A stretch of DNA of 64,000 bases from Enchytraeus crypticus (GCA_905160935.1 CAJHZI010000481.1:2310501-2374500); one strand, 5' to 3'. Shown: positions 45,000-56,905, counted from the stretch's first letter. The notes: a model not told the origin generated them from the letters alone. Translations and numbers: made by a program.

Positions 45000-45125
45000 T
45001 CAGCGATTAGCATTTCAGTGCAGATAATATATTTGACTGATTAGCTAGTGTCTATTGGAAGGCCGATTTAATAACAAGTTTGTATACTTGGCTGGAGGCC
45101 ACCAGTTCGACCCCAGACGATCAGC
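45000..45125 (+). repeat. Possible tRNA-derived repeat head
   Basis: TAGATCAGCGATTAGCATTT as an A-box relic and CCAGTTCGACCCCAGACG as a B-box relic about 90 bp later. No second copy was seen. Confidence 0.3.
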
Positions 45126-46226
45126 TTGTCTACATCCCTATCATACTAACCAGAAATAGAACTTGGATTACAACATTCACGAATTATATTATTAAATTAT
45201 ATTATTATTAAAACTATATTTCATTATAAAGTCTCTAGTCTGTATATCAATCTTAATAGCTCTTTTCATCAACTTTTAATTAATCATACAGTAGACATCA
45301 ATTAAGTTTGATTAATAAAGAATCGGCCACAGGCTTTATTTCTGTAGCTATATCTGCTACTCTGTTTAATTAGGTATTCCGCTGATCTGCACACGCTCTA
45401 ATGGCCGTATTCAAGTGTAAGATAATCAATTGATTAAACCTCAACGGGCGCGTAAACTATTGATAAGTTACAAGTCTGATGAACAGTAATGCCTTAATAA
45501 TACAGCAATAATTAATTAATAAGTAGTAATAAATAACAAGTAATAATTAATAATACATTAATAATTAGTCTGATGAATATTAATGCCATTTCTAGACTTA
45601 CCGCCACATTGGTTTTATCATAAACTTCGTCGCATAAACTCTATCAGAATCTCATCCAGGACGTCGTCTGGAAAATAGTCAAATAAAAGCGAAGTGTAAG
45701 ACGAGCGATCATACGGATGAGAAGATTGATCGCAACGATATTCAATAGCAACAAAGTGGCGACCAGAGTAATCTCCTCATTGCACTTCCATTCAGAGTCC
45801 AAGATTAGGCGTTAAACTCAGGGAACACCATGGGGCGCTTCCACGAAGCACAAACAGACGTTTGCGTAATCACTGAATCCGTAGAAATGAAAGAGCGCTC
45901 AGCGCTTTATTTTCTAAAGTTCGTAGCGTAAAAGAATTTTACTTGTTCCTTGGTTAATTTTTGTAGCAGAATTTTATAGATCTCAGAAGAATATTGAAAA
46001 ACTGGATAAATTGTGGATTGTCTTTCTCCAAAATCTAGAATTTCGTGTAGAACTGTTTGAGTTATTGTTCTTTCGCAGAAAGAGATCGAAGTAGTAACAT
46101 TTTTAACTTCATACATATATTAGATTCAATTTTTAAAATATATTTTTGTTCGTATATTTACACACATGACATACCACATGTGCTACATAGTTTCTTTTCT
46201 TGGTTACTGCTTTTGTAGTTTTCGTT
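45126..46226. other. Nothing recognised
   Basis: AT-rich. 45650-45850 is more mixed in composition but gives no recognisable protein. Confidence 0.4.
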
Positions 46227-46390
46227 ATTTCCTCCATTCCTCACCATGGTTTTTTGTAATCGTTGCCTTTTGTGGTGCATCAACTGCAGCTGGCTCGGAT
46301 TTAAGAGTAACCTTCCAACACCTTGGGATTATTTGCATTCAAAGCTGTCGACACTTGATCTTCCAATGTAGCCCACAATGTACAAGCCAG
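46227..46390 (-). repeat. 5S rRNA-derived SINE (family E), copy 3, 5'-truncated head
   Basis: Minus strand: GGCTTGTACATTGTGGGCTA then GATCAAGTGTCGAC is the end of the 5S part (46390-46347), then the body GGTTACTCTTAAATCCGAGC, GATGCACCACAAAAGGCAAC. Only about 45 bp of the 5S head remains. Confidence 0.7.
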
Positions 46391-47540
46391 GCGCAAAACG
46401 ATAAAATGAAGAACTGATTTATAAAACTCCTATAATACAATTTGCTTAAACCAATGAAATGAAGAGATGCTCATTCAAAAAGGTCTACACTTGCTTTTGC
46501 ATTCCTTTTTTTATTACATTGCATTTTCGCTTTTAACATACTTCTTTTAATTGTCATTCCTGTCTATTTCGCGACTTTTATTTGTAGCTCAATGTGTAAT
46601 TCAATTTATAACGAATGATCTTATTCCAATCGTGTAGATTCAATTATTCAGAAATTAGCTCTAGATTTTATTCTCCAGAATCCTTCACGCGGATGCAAGT
46701 AGGCCCCTATATTCAAAATTAATTATTTACTGTCGTTCGCTTCTCTCAGGGCAACTTACATACGAATCCTGCCAAAGGTAAAAAGAAGTATTTTCCAGAC
46801 AAACTCTTACCAATAAGTGTAAAAATCCGGAAATTGTAGTATAATAAAATCTGCCACTGAAACTGAACCTGTTTTTAAAGTTTCACACTATTTAAAAAAC
46901 GCAAGAGAAAAATTCAAAAATAGCCAAAATTCTCCATTAAACAAGAACAGCGGTTTTTATAAGAGGGCCTCATTGATATACTTTAGAGTCAGATGGAATA
47001 TGATGAACTACTTAATGAGAGTTATAAGTGGCTACTCTTTAATAGCCACTTTCCTTTTGCATAAAGTACTGAATCAACACTGCATTCCACATTCCTGTAA
47101 ATAAAACGTTGCATTATCGTTTTATATTGCACAGTGGGATATTAATATTGTGTTTAACTAATCCGTGTTCTACACTACGGCAGGTCAAAATGTTAAATAT
47201 TCAGAAATTGGCATTTTGTAAACTATTAGTAGTCCTAAACTCTAATATTTTATAAAATTACAATTGCTGAATATTTTACATGGTAGTAAAAACTAATATA
47301 TAGCGAAGAAAAAACGGAATCCAAAACAGTGCTACTAGTATCATAGCCGGTACAAAAATGATTCGAAATATTTACTGTGGAAGAAGCAGCAACATAATTT
47401 TATATTATCATTCCAAAACATTCACAACTGATGAAAATTCTAACTAAAGTCATAATTATTTTATTTGTTTATTGTAAAGTGTATTACAAATAACATAACA
47501 ATATGTAATAAACTGAGGCAATAAAAGGCTGGTAAACAAA
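46391..47540. other. Nothing recognised
   Basis: AT-rich, no gene or family recognised. Confidence 0.45.
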
Positions 47541-47768
47541 ACTCGCATTATAGTGAATAATCAACTATGTTGATATCTATCACTTTTAAAACCACATGTT
47601 TAATCCGTTAGGCAATTTAGACCATTTTCCGTATAACCAGTCCAGTGAATGTCCGAGATTTTACTCTCAGATCAGCGCGGCTGGGATTCGAACACACGAG
47701 GATTCAAATCACCTCAGGATTTGTCATTTAAAACTTCATGAAGTTACCCCTACGTTATTTAGACATTC
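47541..47768 (-). repeat. SINE family B, copy 3
   Basis: Exact block order of the 8.7-kb copy in reverse. B box reads GTGTTCGAATCC, A box region AACGTAGGGGTAAC. It contains a small extra duplication (GAATCCTCGTGTGTTCGAAT). Confidence 0.85.
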
Positions 47769-47778
47769 TAAATAAAGT

Positions 47779-47910
47779 AAAGCTAAGGTTAACGTCAGTT
47801 TCCTCACTCGATAGCGATGTTAGTGACTGGCGAGCCCAGGATTTGAACCCCGATCCTACTGATCCGCGGTCGAGTATCGTACCGACTTCGTCATTAGCTT
47901 CAGCCAGTGG
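47779..47910 (-). repeat. SINE family A, directly after SINE B
   Basis: Minus strand: CCACTGGCTGAAGCTAATGA, CGAAGTCGGTACGATACTCG, ACCGCGGATCAGTAGGATC, GGGGTTCAAATCC, then GAGTGAGGAAACTGACGTTA, ACCTTAGCTTT. Full head and tail. Confidence 0.87.
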
Positions 47911-48724
47911 TAGCGAGCAATGGTTTGTGTCTTCCTGACGAGCCTTAATTAAGATTTAACTATCAGCATGCCCGTAATTACTTTTTTCTTCCCGAAGGCC
48001 CCGTCAGCGACAGAATCTTCAGAAATCTCAGTCTGCGCACTAAATTAAGAGTCAAGGTCGAGACACACAGCAGAATAGCCTGACGGTTTGGTTTGACATA
48101 CAGCTGGTAGTTGAGGCACAGGTGACTTGATGAATAAGAATTAACCGCTCCACCAGTGAATCTAACAAATCATGATAAGAGGATCTGACCTTGGAGTAAT
48201 AATATGCTAGACTATTGACTCTGTTTTCCTCTTTTTGCCATCAGAGATGCTTTCTAATGTCTTTTTTTATGGTAATTTTGTTATATCTTGTGTCTTGACC
48301 GTGAATAATTTCTACATGTATAATGTTTCCAAGCAATGCTTATTGCATTCAAAGCGAACACTATACCATAACTTCTTATTATGTTTGATTGTCTGACCCT
48401 TGTTAGGCAATTAAGCTCAAGTTAGCTCATTGCTTAATATTATATTCAAAACATTTTAAATTTACTACTTAAATTTAAATTTTATAGAGGCAAGTAGGAA
48501 AAAGTTAAAGAGATAAGCTAATAAGTTAGTGATAAGCTTTTCAGAGTGTTAAGGTTATGCTATTCAACATATCTAAAACTCTTCCGATATGGGTGTTTGT
48601 AATGTCACCTTTTGTTTGATATTATACAATTTATTCTTAGTTTAATTGCTAATAACAACTATTAATTTATATTGTATTCTATCAGAGTGCGTAGGCCTTT
48701 TATTCCTAATTTGTTTTTCTGCCT
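47911..48724. other. Nothing recognised
   Basis: 48000-48200 is less AT-rich than its surroundings, but no motif was recognised. Confidence 0.4.
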
Positions 48725-48840
48725 ATGAGGCCTATATGTGTCAATAGGCCTATATGTGTCATTAGGCCTATATGTGTCAATAGGTCTATATGTGTCATTA
48801 GGCCTATATGTGTCATTAGGCCTATATGTGTCATTAGGCT
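48725..48840. repeat. 18-bp minisatellite, array 1
   Basis: Unit TAGGCCTATATGTGTCAT, six to seven units with A/T changes. Read through on the minus strand it spells R-P-N-D-T-Y repeats as a by-product of the period. Confidence 0.95.
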
Positions 48841-48973
48841 TGAGAGTATTTAATATTAAGATCGGTAGCATATAAACGCTTGTTAATACCATTTTACAAA
48901 TTTACAAAGATAGAATATAATGCATTCACTCGAAAGCAGATATCATAATATGAAGCAAGACACAATTTGGTTT

Positions 48974-49390
48974 TTAAAAAAGACTGCGGCTCATGGGAAG
49001 CAATGGGGGTAATGCGGGTCTTTTGTGAATGAAGTGATATTCAGGACACACGATAACAGAAGATAGTAAATGTGGAGCAGAAATTGTGTCTTCCATCCAA
49101 TCTTCGGAAATCTTCATTTGAATCACATCAGCCTTTGTTTTCTTATGAGCAGTTCCATAAGTAGTTGAAGACCTATCTTTCCATCTCTCTTTTCCATCCA
49201 GTGTCCATGAGCAGCGACCTGCGCCCAAACCACCTTTTCTTTAACTCCTTTTACTTTGAACTGAATTTCTGGATTTTGGAATTTGCACCGTTTTTGGACC
49301 TTCTTTTTTTTGCTCGCCGGCTTGATTTTGTCTCAATAGTTCTCGATGTTGTCATTGATGACTGTAGCACTCTAATTGTTGTTATTAGGC
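48974..49390 (-). other. Coding-like segment between two 18-bp arrays, unidentified
   Basis: On the minus strand two adjacent frames look protein-like: a basic stretch I-E-T-K-S-S-R-R-A-K-K-R-R-S-K-N-G and, after a frame change, C-S-W-T-L-D-G-K-E-R-W-K-D-R-S-S, KKTKADVIQMKISEDWMEDT, ISAPHLLSSVIVCPEYHF and HKRPALPPLLP. Composition is less AT-rich than the flanks. It could be a decayed coding exon or retrocopy, or chance. No family recognised. Confidence 0.25.
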
Positions 49391-49555
49391 CTATATGTGT
49401 CATTAAGCCTATGTGTGTCATTAGGCCTATGTGTGTTATTAGGCCTATGCGTATTATGAAGCCTATGTATGCCATTGGGCCACTGATTGTTATTAGGCCA
49501 ATGTGTGTTATTAGGCCTAAATATGTTATTAGGCCAGTGAGTGCTATTAAACTTA
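49381..49555. repeat. 18-bp minisatellite, array 2
   Basis: Same unit and same orientation as array 1 but more diverged (TAGGCCTATGTGTGTTAT), nine to ten units, about 540 bp further on. Confidence 0.93.
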
Positions 49556-49976
49556 CGTGTTTTCTGTACGTACTTTTTCAAGAACAAAACAATATTTATG
49601 ATTATTTTATAAGTTGTTTTAAAATTTATGTTCTAACACTTTAAATTCAAAACTGAAAAATCGCAAGTTAAAAGCTTCTATGGTGATTCTGTTATAGGCG
49701 TATGCACATAACACATATAATCAGAGGCTCAATGTAGCAGCCCTGCCGCCATTGAATCTAATGAAAATATTTATGAACAAATAGAAGCCACTGAGGAGTA
49801 CTCACTGTGAGCCGCGACAGATGATAAGATGAACAACATGCCGGACGATTGGTGTAACAAACTGAACAGATTACGTTGAAAATAAAAGTAGAAAAAAGCA
49901 TGAACTTTTTCATCAGAATGCGAAAGAGAATTTAAATGTCAAAATCCTAATGTATAAATAATAATAGTAATAACAA

Positions 49977-49979
<3 letters not shown>

Positions 49980-50044
<65 letters not shown>
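49980..50044. repeat. TA run joined to GA run
   Basis: Compound microsatellite, TA to 50012 and GA to 50044. Confidence 0.97.
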
Positions 50045-50047
<3 letters not shown>

Positions 50048-50930
50048 TTAAGATAATACACATACATGTATATTTAAATTGAGGAGCTATATCCTGTAAT
50101 ATGTAATAAGACAGAACTTAATAATATGGTAAAACCTAATTTTATATCTCGAAGGCCAGTAATGGGATTAGCGCTACATACGATATCTGCTCCTGATGTA
50201 GTAGAACAATTACGATATGTTACAGACTGAGGTCAATTTTTAATTTAGCAAAAGCTCCAAGTAATTGTCTTTGGTTTTCTGCCTAATGTAAAATGTAAGA
50301 TACATATTCCTACTCTGCTGTTCATAAATAGCACTAAATAGATCAAGAAGATTTTCACTTCACAATAGGCAGAACAAATAAAGAAATATTAAAAGGGAAA
50401 TACAGCGTACAATTAACATAAATACGAAAAAGAAAGTATAACAATGTACCCGAGTAAAATCACTGATATCGGAAGAATTTGAATGGGAATTACTACAAAA
50501 GCAGAATTCTTTAAAGAAATTACTGATGTTTACCTGTACATTGGTGTTTGCACAAGGCGTTATACTTAATTAAGGAAAGCTACAGCATACTATCGATATT
50601 CGCGAGAAAAAACTAACATTTCTATGAATTAAAATGCTTTGAATATTTAATCGATATTATTCTAAAGCTTTCATTTTTTATCATTATTTTCTTCAGCATC
50701 ACACATCATCAATGACTTTAAGCGGCTTTTATTTCACCATTGCAATCATTACATTAAATAAGCCAAACTCTTGTGATCATGTCCTCAAATTAGCAGAAAA
50801 CGCTTATTCAAAAAGAGCCCAAACCCGCATTCAGCTAGCCGATAGGTTTTTCTTTGCTTTAAATATATATTGATAAGATAGCTGTATCCAGTAATATGCT
50901 ATAAGATAAAATCTGTTGTGAAACAGGATA
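50045..50930. other. Nothing recognised
   Basis: AT-rich; 50230-50345 has faint resemblance to family C (AAGATACATATTCCTACTCT) but too little to call. Confidence 0.4.
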
Positions 50931-50934
50931 TTAT

Positions 50935-51090
50935 TGGTGAACGGCTAAGCTCCAGAAATTTCTACAAAAAATGTAACCGAACAGAATGGTATGAGCATAT
51001 TGGTGTGGGACAGAGCGGATTGGAAAAGGTCTATTCGTATCCTGAGTCTGGTTAAACGGTGATTCCAGGGAAGAAGATGATAATGAATGA
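50935..51090 (-). repeat. Dispersed repeat family F, copy 4
   Basis: Minus strand: TCATCTTCTTCCCTGGAATC, GTTTAACCAGACTCAGGATA, CGAATAGACC, GTAGAAATTTCTGGAGCTTA, GCCGTTCACCAATA. Confidence 0.75.
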
Positions 51091-51261
51091 ACATTTAGTT
51101 TTCAATATCTTTTAATTTATTGAATATTAGTTTAATAATTTAAAAATTTCCTTCAAGTTCATTTAATTTTTACATAACAAAATTGCAAAATAAATCGTTA
51201 CATTATTGCATGAGATTAGCATTTAGCGTAGGCTTCTTACTTATCTAAAATCCTTCAGATT

Positions 51262-51305
51262 TAGCCGTAGCTCAGTCGTCAGCACTGCAGCAGAAGAGAT
51301 CCTCT
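51262..51305 (+). repeat. 5' half of a tRNA-like sequence
   Basis: TAGCCGTAGCTCAGTCGTCA then GCACTGCAGCAGAAGAGAT: a D arm with a near-perfect A box and part of an anticodon arm, with no T arm downstream. Truncated SINE head or tRNA fragment. Confidence 0.45.
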
Positions 51306-51597
51306 ATATATACACAAAACAGTAAAATCTTTGACTAATGTATTATTTGCTCATCTGTCCAAATCACAGAGAAGTTCTGAAGGTCCAGTTTTACGAAATA
51401 ATGCTCTCGTTTATAACCACAATTTAAAAATAGTGCCATTAAGACTTCGCTTAGGAAGGCGTTGGTGGCTTCTCTTTATTGGATTACTAGAACCGAGCCT
51501 ACTGGATAATTTGAATGGGAAAATTTTGGAATAAAGATTGAAATGGACTACCCAAAAGTTGCACTTGTTTTATAGAAACGGATTGAAGAGGATAAAA

Positions 51598-51660
51598 AAG
51601 CTAAGGTTAATGTCAGTTTCCTCACTCGAAAGCGATGTCAGTGACGGCTAGCCCATGATT
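51598..51660 (-). repeat. SINE family A, 3' part only
   Basis: Minus strand: CGTCACTGACATCGCTTTCG, AGTGAGGAAACTGACATTAA, CCTTAGC. The head is lost. Confidence 0.75.
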
Positions 51661-51839
51661 GCACAATCGAATTAAATAACAGATATCGAATAACACTTTC
51701 CATCTAAAAGGTTTATTCGAGGGATTGTGTGTCTATTTGCAAGTTAAAAATATAATATTATACCAGTTACTTCAATTCAGATATTTCTTGCTTTATTCGC
51801 GGAGTCCTCCCTAAACATTTTATGCAGCGAAGCTCATCA

Positions 51840-51922
51840 TCTCTGAACTATGTTACCTCTGAATTACGTTACCTCTTAGTTACGTTACCTCAGAATTAAG
51901 TTACCTCAAAGTTACGTAGTAA
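51840..51922. repeat. 19-bp minisatellite, about 4-5 units
   Basis: Units of the form TTACCTCTGAATTACG with changes. Confidence 0.9.
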
Positions 51923-52750
51923 CTCTATCTTCTGTTGTTCATTAAACCACCGAGATTTTTTAAATACTTGATTCTTCATCTTTCTTCTTGTAATTTTCAT
52001 CGATTTTCTGCGAAGTTTTATCCTTTTAAGGCTTTTATGTATCATCACATTATACTTAGAGGACTGATATATTTATTGATTAAATACTTATTTCACGTTT
52101 TAGAAAATATTTTAAAACTTCTACGACGTTTATTACAAGAATTTCTCACCTAGCGAGTACCTGGTAGCCTGAATAGTAAATAGGATTCTAAATTCACTAG
52201 CAAAGAGCTCAAATGAGCACAGAGCTATAACAAAATAGTACTGTATGATGTTTCCAATTATTTGCAATATGCATCAAATTGCTTCTTAATATTTGCTTGT
52301 TCTACTTTGCAGCTATTTTAAAATCTGATTTACGGTTCAATTCTATAGTATGTACAGTAGCCAGTAAACATTTTGCAACTCATAAAATGGTTATTTTCGT
52401 TTGCATTGCTGGACTTGGACCGTGGATGTGTTTGCATTTCACTCCAGATTAGCTTTTATTTCCACTCTTGGCTTTCGTTTGCGCGTTACTGTAGATTTAT
52501 TAAATTCTGACTTGTTGAAGAACAGCTCCACTCCATAATCTTTCCATCTATACCGAGACAATTCGCATTGCCGTCACATGTTCGCTATTACAAATTAAAT
52601 TACACTTAATTAAATGAATCTTACAAAATCGTTATTTTGAAAAGGATTTTATTTATCCGATTTCAGCATGAAACTTACACGTTAATATTATTTCTATCAT
52701 ACTGTTCGACAAGCGAAGACATAAATTATAAGAGAGAGGCGTTATACATG
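51923..52750. other. Nothing recognised
   Basis: AT-rich, no family or exon recognised. Confidence 0.45.
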
Positions 52751-52756
52751 TATATC

Positions 52757-52897
52757 ATGGACCTGCCGGTGGACAGCGCACTAAGAGAGATTGCTCGACA
52801 GCGGATCAGTAAGTGCAGTTTTCAAATCCAGAGCTCTCCCTGGCACAGACATTCTAATAAGCAGAAAACGGACGTTAAACTTGGCTTTAGCTCTATC
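52757..52897 (+). repeat. SINE-A-like element with a LINE-tail head
   Basis: Starts ATGGACCTGCCGGTGGACAG, CGCACTAAGAGAGATTG, then CTCGACAGCGGATCAGTAAG, a B-box relic TTTTCAAATCC, and the tail AAACGGACGTTAAACTTGGC. The first 35 bp equals the sequence right after the LINE stop at 53.2 kb. Confidence 0.7.
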
Positions 52898-52989
52898 TGA
52901 AATTCAACGAAGAATATTAAAGATACTGTATCAATGCTTTACTGAATTAGATCGATTAAAAGGTTACAAATTAGTAAGTTTGGAGAGTT

Positions 52990-53240
52990 GTTACAGATGG
53001 ACCTTTGATAAATGCTTTAAGAAATAGGAAGAATAGTTGGATTGGATAGATTCTAAGAGGGGATTCTATTAAAAGAGGTCATAGAAGGCAGAACGGAAGG
53101 AAATAGAAGTAGAGGCTGGCCGATATTAGATGATTTAAAGAGCCACTCATATGTGGACATGAGGAGGAAAGCGGAAGACAGAGAAGAGTGGAGGCGTTAT
53201 GTACCATGGACCTGCCAGTAGGCGGTGCACTAAGAGTTTC
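52990..53240 (+). mobile_element. LINE C-terminal fragment (second lineage) and start of its 3' UTR
   Basis: Plus strand encodes A-L-R-N-R-K-N-S-W-I-G, I-L-R-G-D-S-I, V-I-E-G-R-T-E-G-N-R-S-R-G-W-P, I-L-D-D-L-K-S-H-S-Y-V-D-M and RRKAEDREEWRRYVPWTCQ-stop. W-I-G-H-I-L-R-G, the V-I-E-G-R...R-S-R-G-R block and the R-R-A-E-D-R-E-x-W-R tail are typical of the end of many non-LTR reverse transcriptases. The copy is broken by an early stop and frameshift at about 53043-53075. The 3' UTR begins GGACCTGCCAGTAGGCGGTG. Confidence 0.75.
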
Positions 53241-53369
53241 GTAGAGGTTGATGAAGAATAGTCTACAATTGGACTGAACATGTAGTAAAGGCGACAAAAC
53301 ACTAAGATCCAAACCAACAAATTGCTAAACACTTTTCTAATCCCGACTCAAGTTTAACTGAGATTCAAG

Positions 53370-53452
53370 GGAACAAGAAGAAAAAGAAGACAAAGAAGAA
53401 AAAGGAGGAGAAGAAGAAGAAGGAAAAGAAGGAGAAGAAGAAGATGAAGATT
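53370..53452. repeat. GAA-rich microsatellite
   Basis: AAGAAG/GAAGAA purine run. Confidence 0.95.
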
Positions 53453-55063
53453 GTTATTCTTTTGATACTATTTGATGGAACGATAAGCTACTCGATTTGA
53501 CAGGAATCATAACTAGGCGCTCAATATTATTCAAAATCATTTAAAATCATAATTTTCTTTTTAAAATTCTGTTTGAGCAGAAATCAATCGGTGTTTTATT
53601 AAATTTATGAAATTCTTAACGTGCCAAATGCATTAAATTAATATTACTTAAACTTAGAAAAATAGTTAATGTAAGTTGTATAAAATATTGCAGGGAATGT
53701 TTTCGTCTAAAATTATTTCAATACGATTTGCTTAATCTTTAATTTAATGCATATGTACAAGTTATTGAAAACTTACAACATTTCAAGGAAACATCAGATA
53801 AGATGAAATTGAATTTGGCATGTAATTAATGAAAATTCTAATGTTCTATTTCACTAGTAACGAAACCTTAAATGATCAAGTATGTTATAGTATGTTCTAT
53901 ACTCATTGTTCACTGTCTCAGTTTATTATCTATTGTATGTTATTTTGTAAAGTGTAGTTGTTTGAAATAATAAACAAACAAATAGTAATGTGAATTATAT
54001 TTAACATCTGACTTTCAGGTACGTCACTTTGGTATTAAATTTATTTCGCTCATTATTTTTAAATTATTTCTGAAGTTATTAATAGGCTTAATTGAAATTA
54101 GTAAAGCCGATTAAATATGTTTTCAAGAACTTAGCAGGACTTAGCGCTTGCGTCAAGCACTCTATTGTCTCCGTATTATATATTTCATATCTAATTTTGA
54201 TATTAAATTTAATAATTCAATGGTGTAACTACTGAGAGGGGCTCATCTGAGTGCAGTTTTAACAAAATATATTAGTTTTTTTAAAATTTAATAGTCATGC
54301 ATATTTCCAGGCAAAATTTATACCTATTTACAAATGAAGGTATTGCATAAACAAGCAATACACGTGTCTATGAAAATACATGTATAATAGGCAATGTTTG
54401 AAAAATTCCAAAGATGACTCATAAGAAATATTGTAGGTAAAGTTTAACGCATAATATTCAATTTAACTATTTGCATTAGCCTCAAACAAGGCTGGAGATT
54501 ATATGCCTTGCCATTTTCTATCAGGTGATGTAAGAACATCATTGATTTCATGAGGAAACTAAAGCTAATGAGGCCTTGAACGTCAGGTTACTGCTTCAAA
54601 AACTGTGACGCGTCATACGCTGGATTTGAACACTGACTCGTCATTTACACAGAGAAAAATTATTGAAACAGTTAATATTGAAATCAAAGAGTTGTGATGA
54701 CATAAAAAGCAATTCAACAGATGTCTCATCTTCATTTCCCCTTTCAGAATCTGTGCGTTAGATTAAACCATTACATTTATGTATTTTAGATATTTTAAAT
54801 TAGTAATTGTTGCATAGATGTGCACGTCGTTTGCATCGAGTTATATGTCTATCAAGTCAATTCTTAAGTTATATTTTAGTAAGATTTTATTACAAATCAA
54901 AATAATATAAAAATGAATTTATGTAATAAAATATCAGAATGTTTAGTAAAATTTAGATTATGCTAACCATCATGTTTCACTGTATATGAAGTTTCAATCT
55001 TACTTATTTGTAGATAATTTAAAGTTCTGAATTATCAAACACTATCTAGTGTGTTGGGATTAG
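53453..55063. other. AT-rich, one possible SINE-A relic
   Basis: 54548-54645 read on the minus strand has GTGTTCAAATCC, a GTCAC block and CTGACGTTCAAGGCC, a possible old SINE-A. Nothing else recognised. Confidence 0.4.
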
Positions 55064-55482
55064 GATGTATAAGGCTATATCTATTTGTTTCGCTACCGTC
55101 ATCTGGTGAATAAACTTTGTATTTAGCTTATTCTAATCCTAGAGTTGCTTCACTAGTAAGGCAGCAGTGGACAGACCACCTGGCAGCCAATAGAGGATCT
55201 TGGACCTTGGATCTTGGACTTGCACTGTTTTGATCTCGCTTTCTCTTGTGGTCTCTGTGCACTCAGTCGTCATGCACTCAGGTGCTTTGGCGCCTGTTTG
55301 TGTTGAGTCTGCAAGTGACGTCCTTGACATTGCCTTATGGCGAGGAACCGGACCTTAAGCTCTTATTGATTGGTTGTGATTAGGATGTATCTATTTGTTT
55401 CGCTACTGTCATCTGGTGAATAAATTTTGCATTTAGCTTATTCTAATCCTGGGACGGCTTCACTGGTAAGGCAGCCGTGACC
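55064..55482. repeat. Direct repeat pair around a family D-like tail
   Basis: 55064-55166 and 55379-55482 share GATTAGGATGTAT, ATCTATTTGTTTCGCTAC, GTCATCTGGTGAATAAA, TTTAGCTTATTCTAATCCT and CTTCACTRGTAAGGCAGC. Between them, 55315-55360 reads GACGTCCTTGACATTGCC then GGCGAGGAACCGGACCTTAA, a variant of the D tail. Confidence 0.85.
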
Positions 55483-56320
55483 TGGTAGGCAGGTTAGAGG
55501 TCACTCCTCAGCGATAGGTTTCATTGTTGGAGATTGACCGCAGTCACAAATAAGCGAACTAAGATTACCCCAGTGAAACTCACCATCTTCTGTGAATAAA
55601 ATAAAGGTTATATCAACTTATTGGAATAAGTGGCAGCTGTTCGCTTGTAACAATTTTCTGTTGTGATCATGTCAGTTAACAGTTTTATCAGTTTAGACCT
55701 ACGCCTAACGACACTATTAAATTACATACTACTGAGTATAATCTAAAATATTACATCGTTAACAAATAAAATGGTATACTTCATTTGCATTAAGCTAAGG
55801 GAATGCACTATGGCCTGAAGGAACATCTGCGTTTTGTCAATTATTTTACATATCCAGTCAATGTTTCATTAATTCACATTTAAAGCTGGCGACAACAAGT
55901 TGCTTTAAATCAATTTAAAGCACCTGCAGTTGCCAGATTTGAAGCCTAAGTGTAGTAAATAGGCCGTATTTATGAAAATAGGCTTTACATAGAAGAAATT
56001 GAATCAGTTTTCTGCTTTTAGACCTCAATCGAACTATTGGAATATATGCACTTCTTATTCAGGACTATTTCATGTGCATTTTGAATAAATCAAGCAATTA
56101 TTTAGTAGAAATTTATTAAATATATTATTTTACGATTGCTCTTATTCCAACTATTGCATAAAAGCTTCTTTGCTTCTGCTCATGCATATACAAGTTTGAT
56201 GCATGATCAAAATAGATTTCGCGGGTTGGGGATGTGGGGTATCTGACTAATTCTCTAACGTTATGACAAATGCCATCTGAGCACTACATCTGTTAACTCA
56301 TTGTATTAGCTCATTGACTC
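55483..56320. other. Nothing recognised
   Basis: AT-rich, no feature seen. Confidence 0.45.
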
Positions 56321-56324
56321 CAGA

Positions 56325-56905
56325 GTGCTAACACTCTGGTCAATGTGTTGACACTCTGGTCAATGTGTTGACACTTTGGTCAATATGTTGGCACTTTGGT
56401 CAATGTACTGACACTTTGGTCAATTTACTGACACTCTGATCAATGTGCTGATACTCTGATCAATATACTGACACTGGTCAATTTAATGACACTTTGTTCA
56501 AAGTGCTGACACTTCGGTCAATATACTGACCCTTTGGCCAATAGAATGACACTCTGGTCAATATACTGACCCTTTGGTCAATATACTGACACTCTTGTCA
56601 ATATGCTGACACTCTAGTCAATATGCTGACAATCTGATCAATATGCTAACACTTTGGTCAATATACTGACCCTTTATGTTCAATATACTGATTCTCTGAT
56701 CATTACTGTATACACGACCCTTTGGTCAATATACTGACACTCTTTTCAATGTCCTGACACTCTGGTCAATGTGCTTTAAATATACTGACACTCTGGTCAT
56801 TACTGTATACTGACCCTTTGGTCAATATACTGACACTCTGGTCAATGTACTGACACTCTGGTCAATATGCTGACACTCTGGTCAATATGCTGACACTCGG
56901 ATCAT
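56325..56905. repeat. 20-bp minisatellite, nearly 30 degenerate units
   Basis: Unit ACACTCTGGTCAATATACTG with frequent changes (CTTTGG, ATGTGC) and a few longer interruptions with TACTGTATAC. Confidence 0.95.

Noticed and set aside
48662-49644. Frames with R-P-N-D-T-Y or I-R-P-M-C-V repeats, resembling a repeat protein
   Set aside because: They follow from two 18-bp minisatellite arrays and are open on both strands, with no initiation context or conserved flanks.
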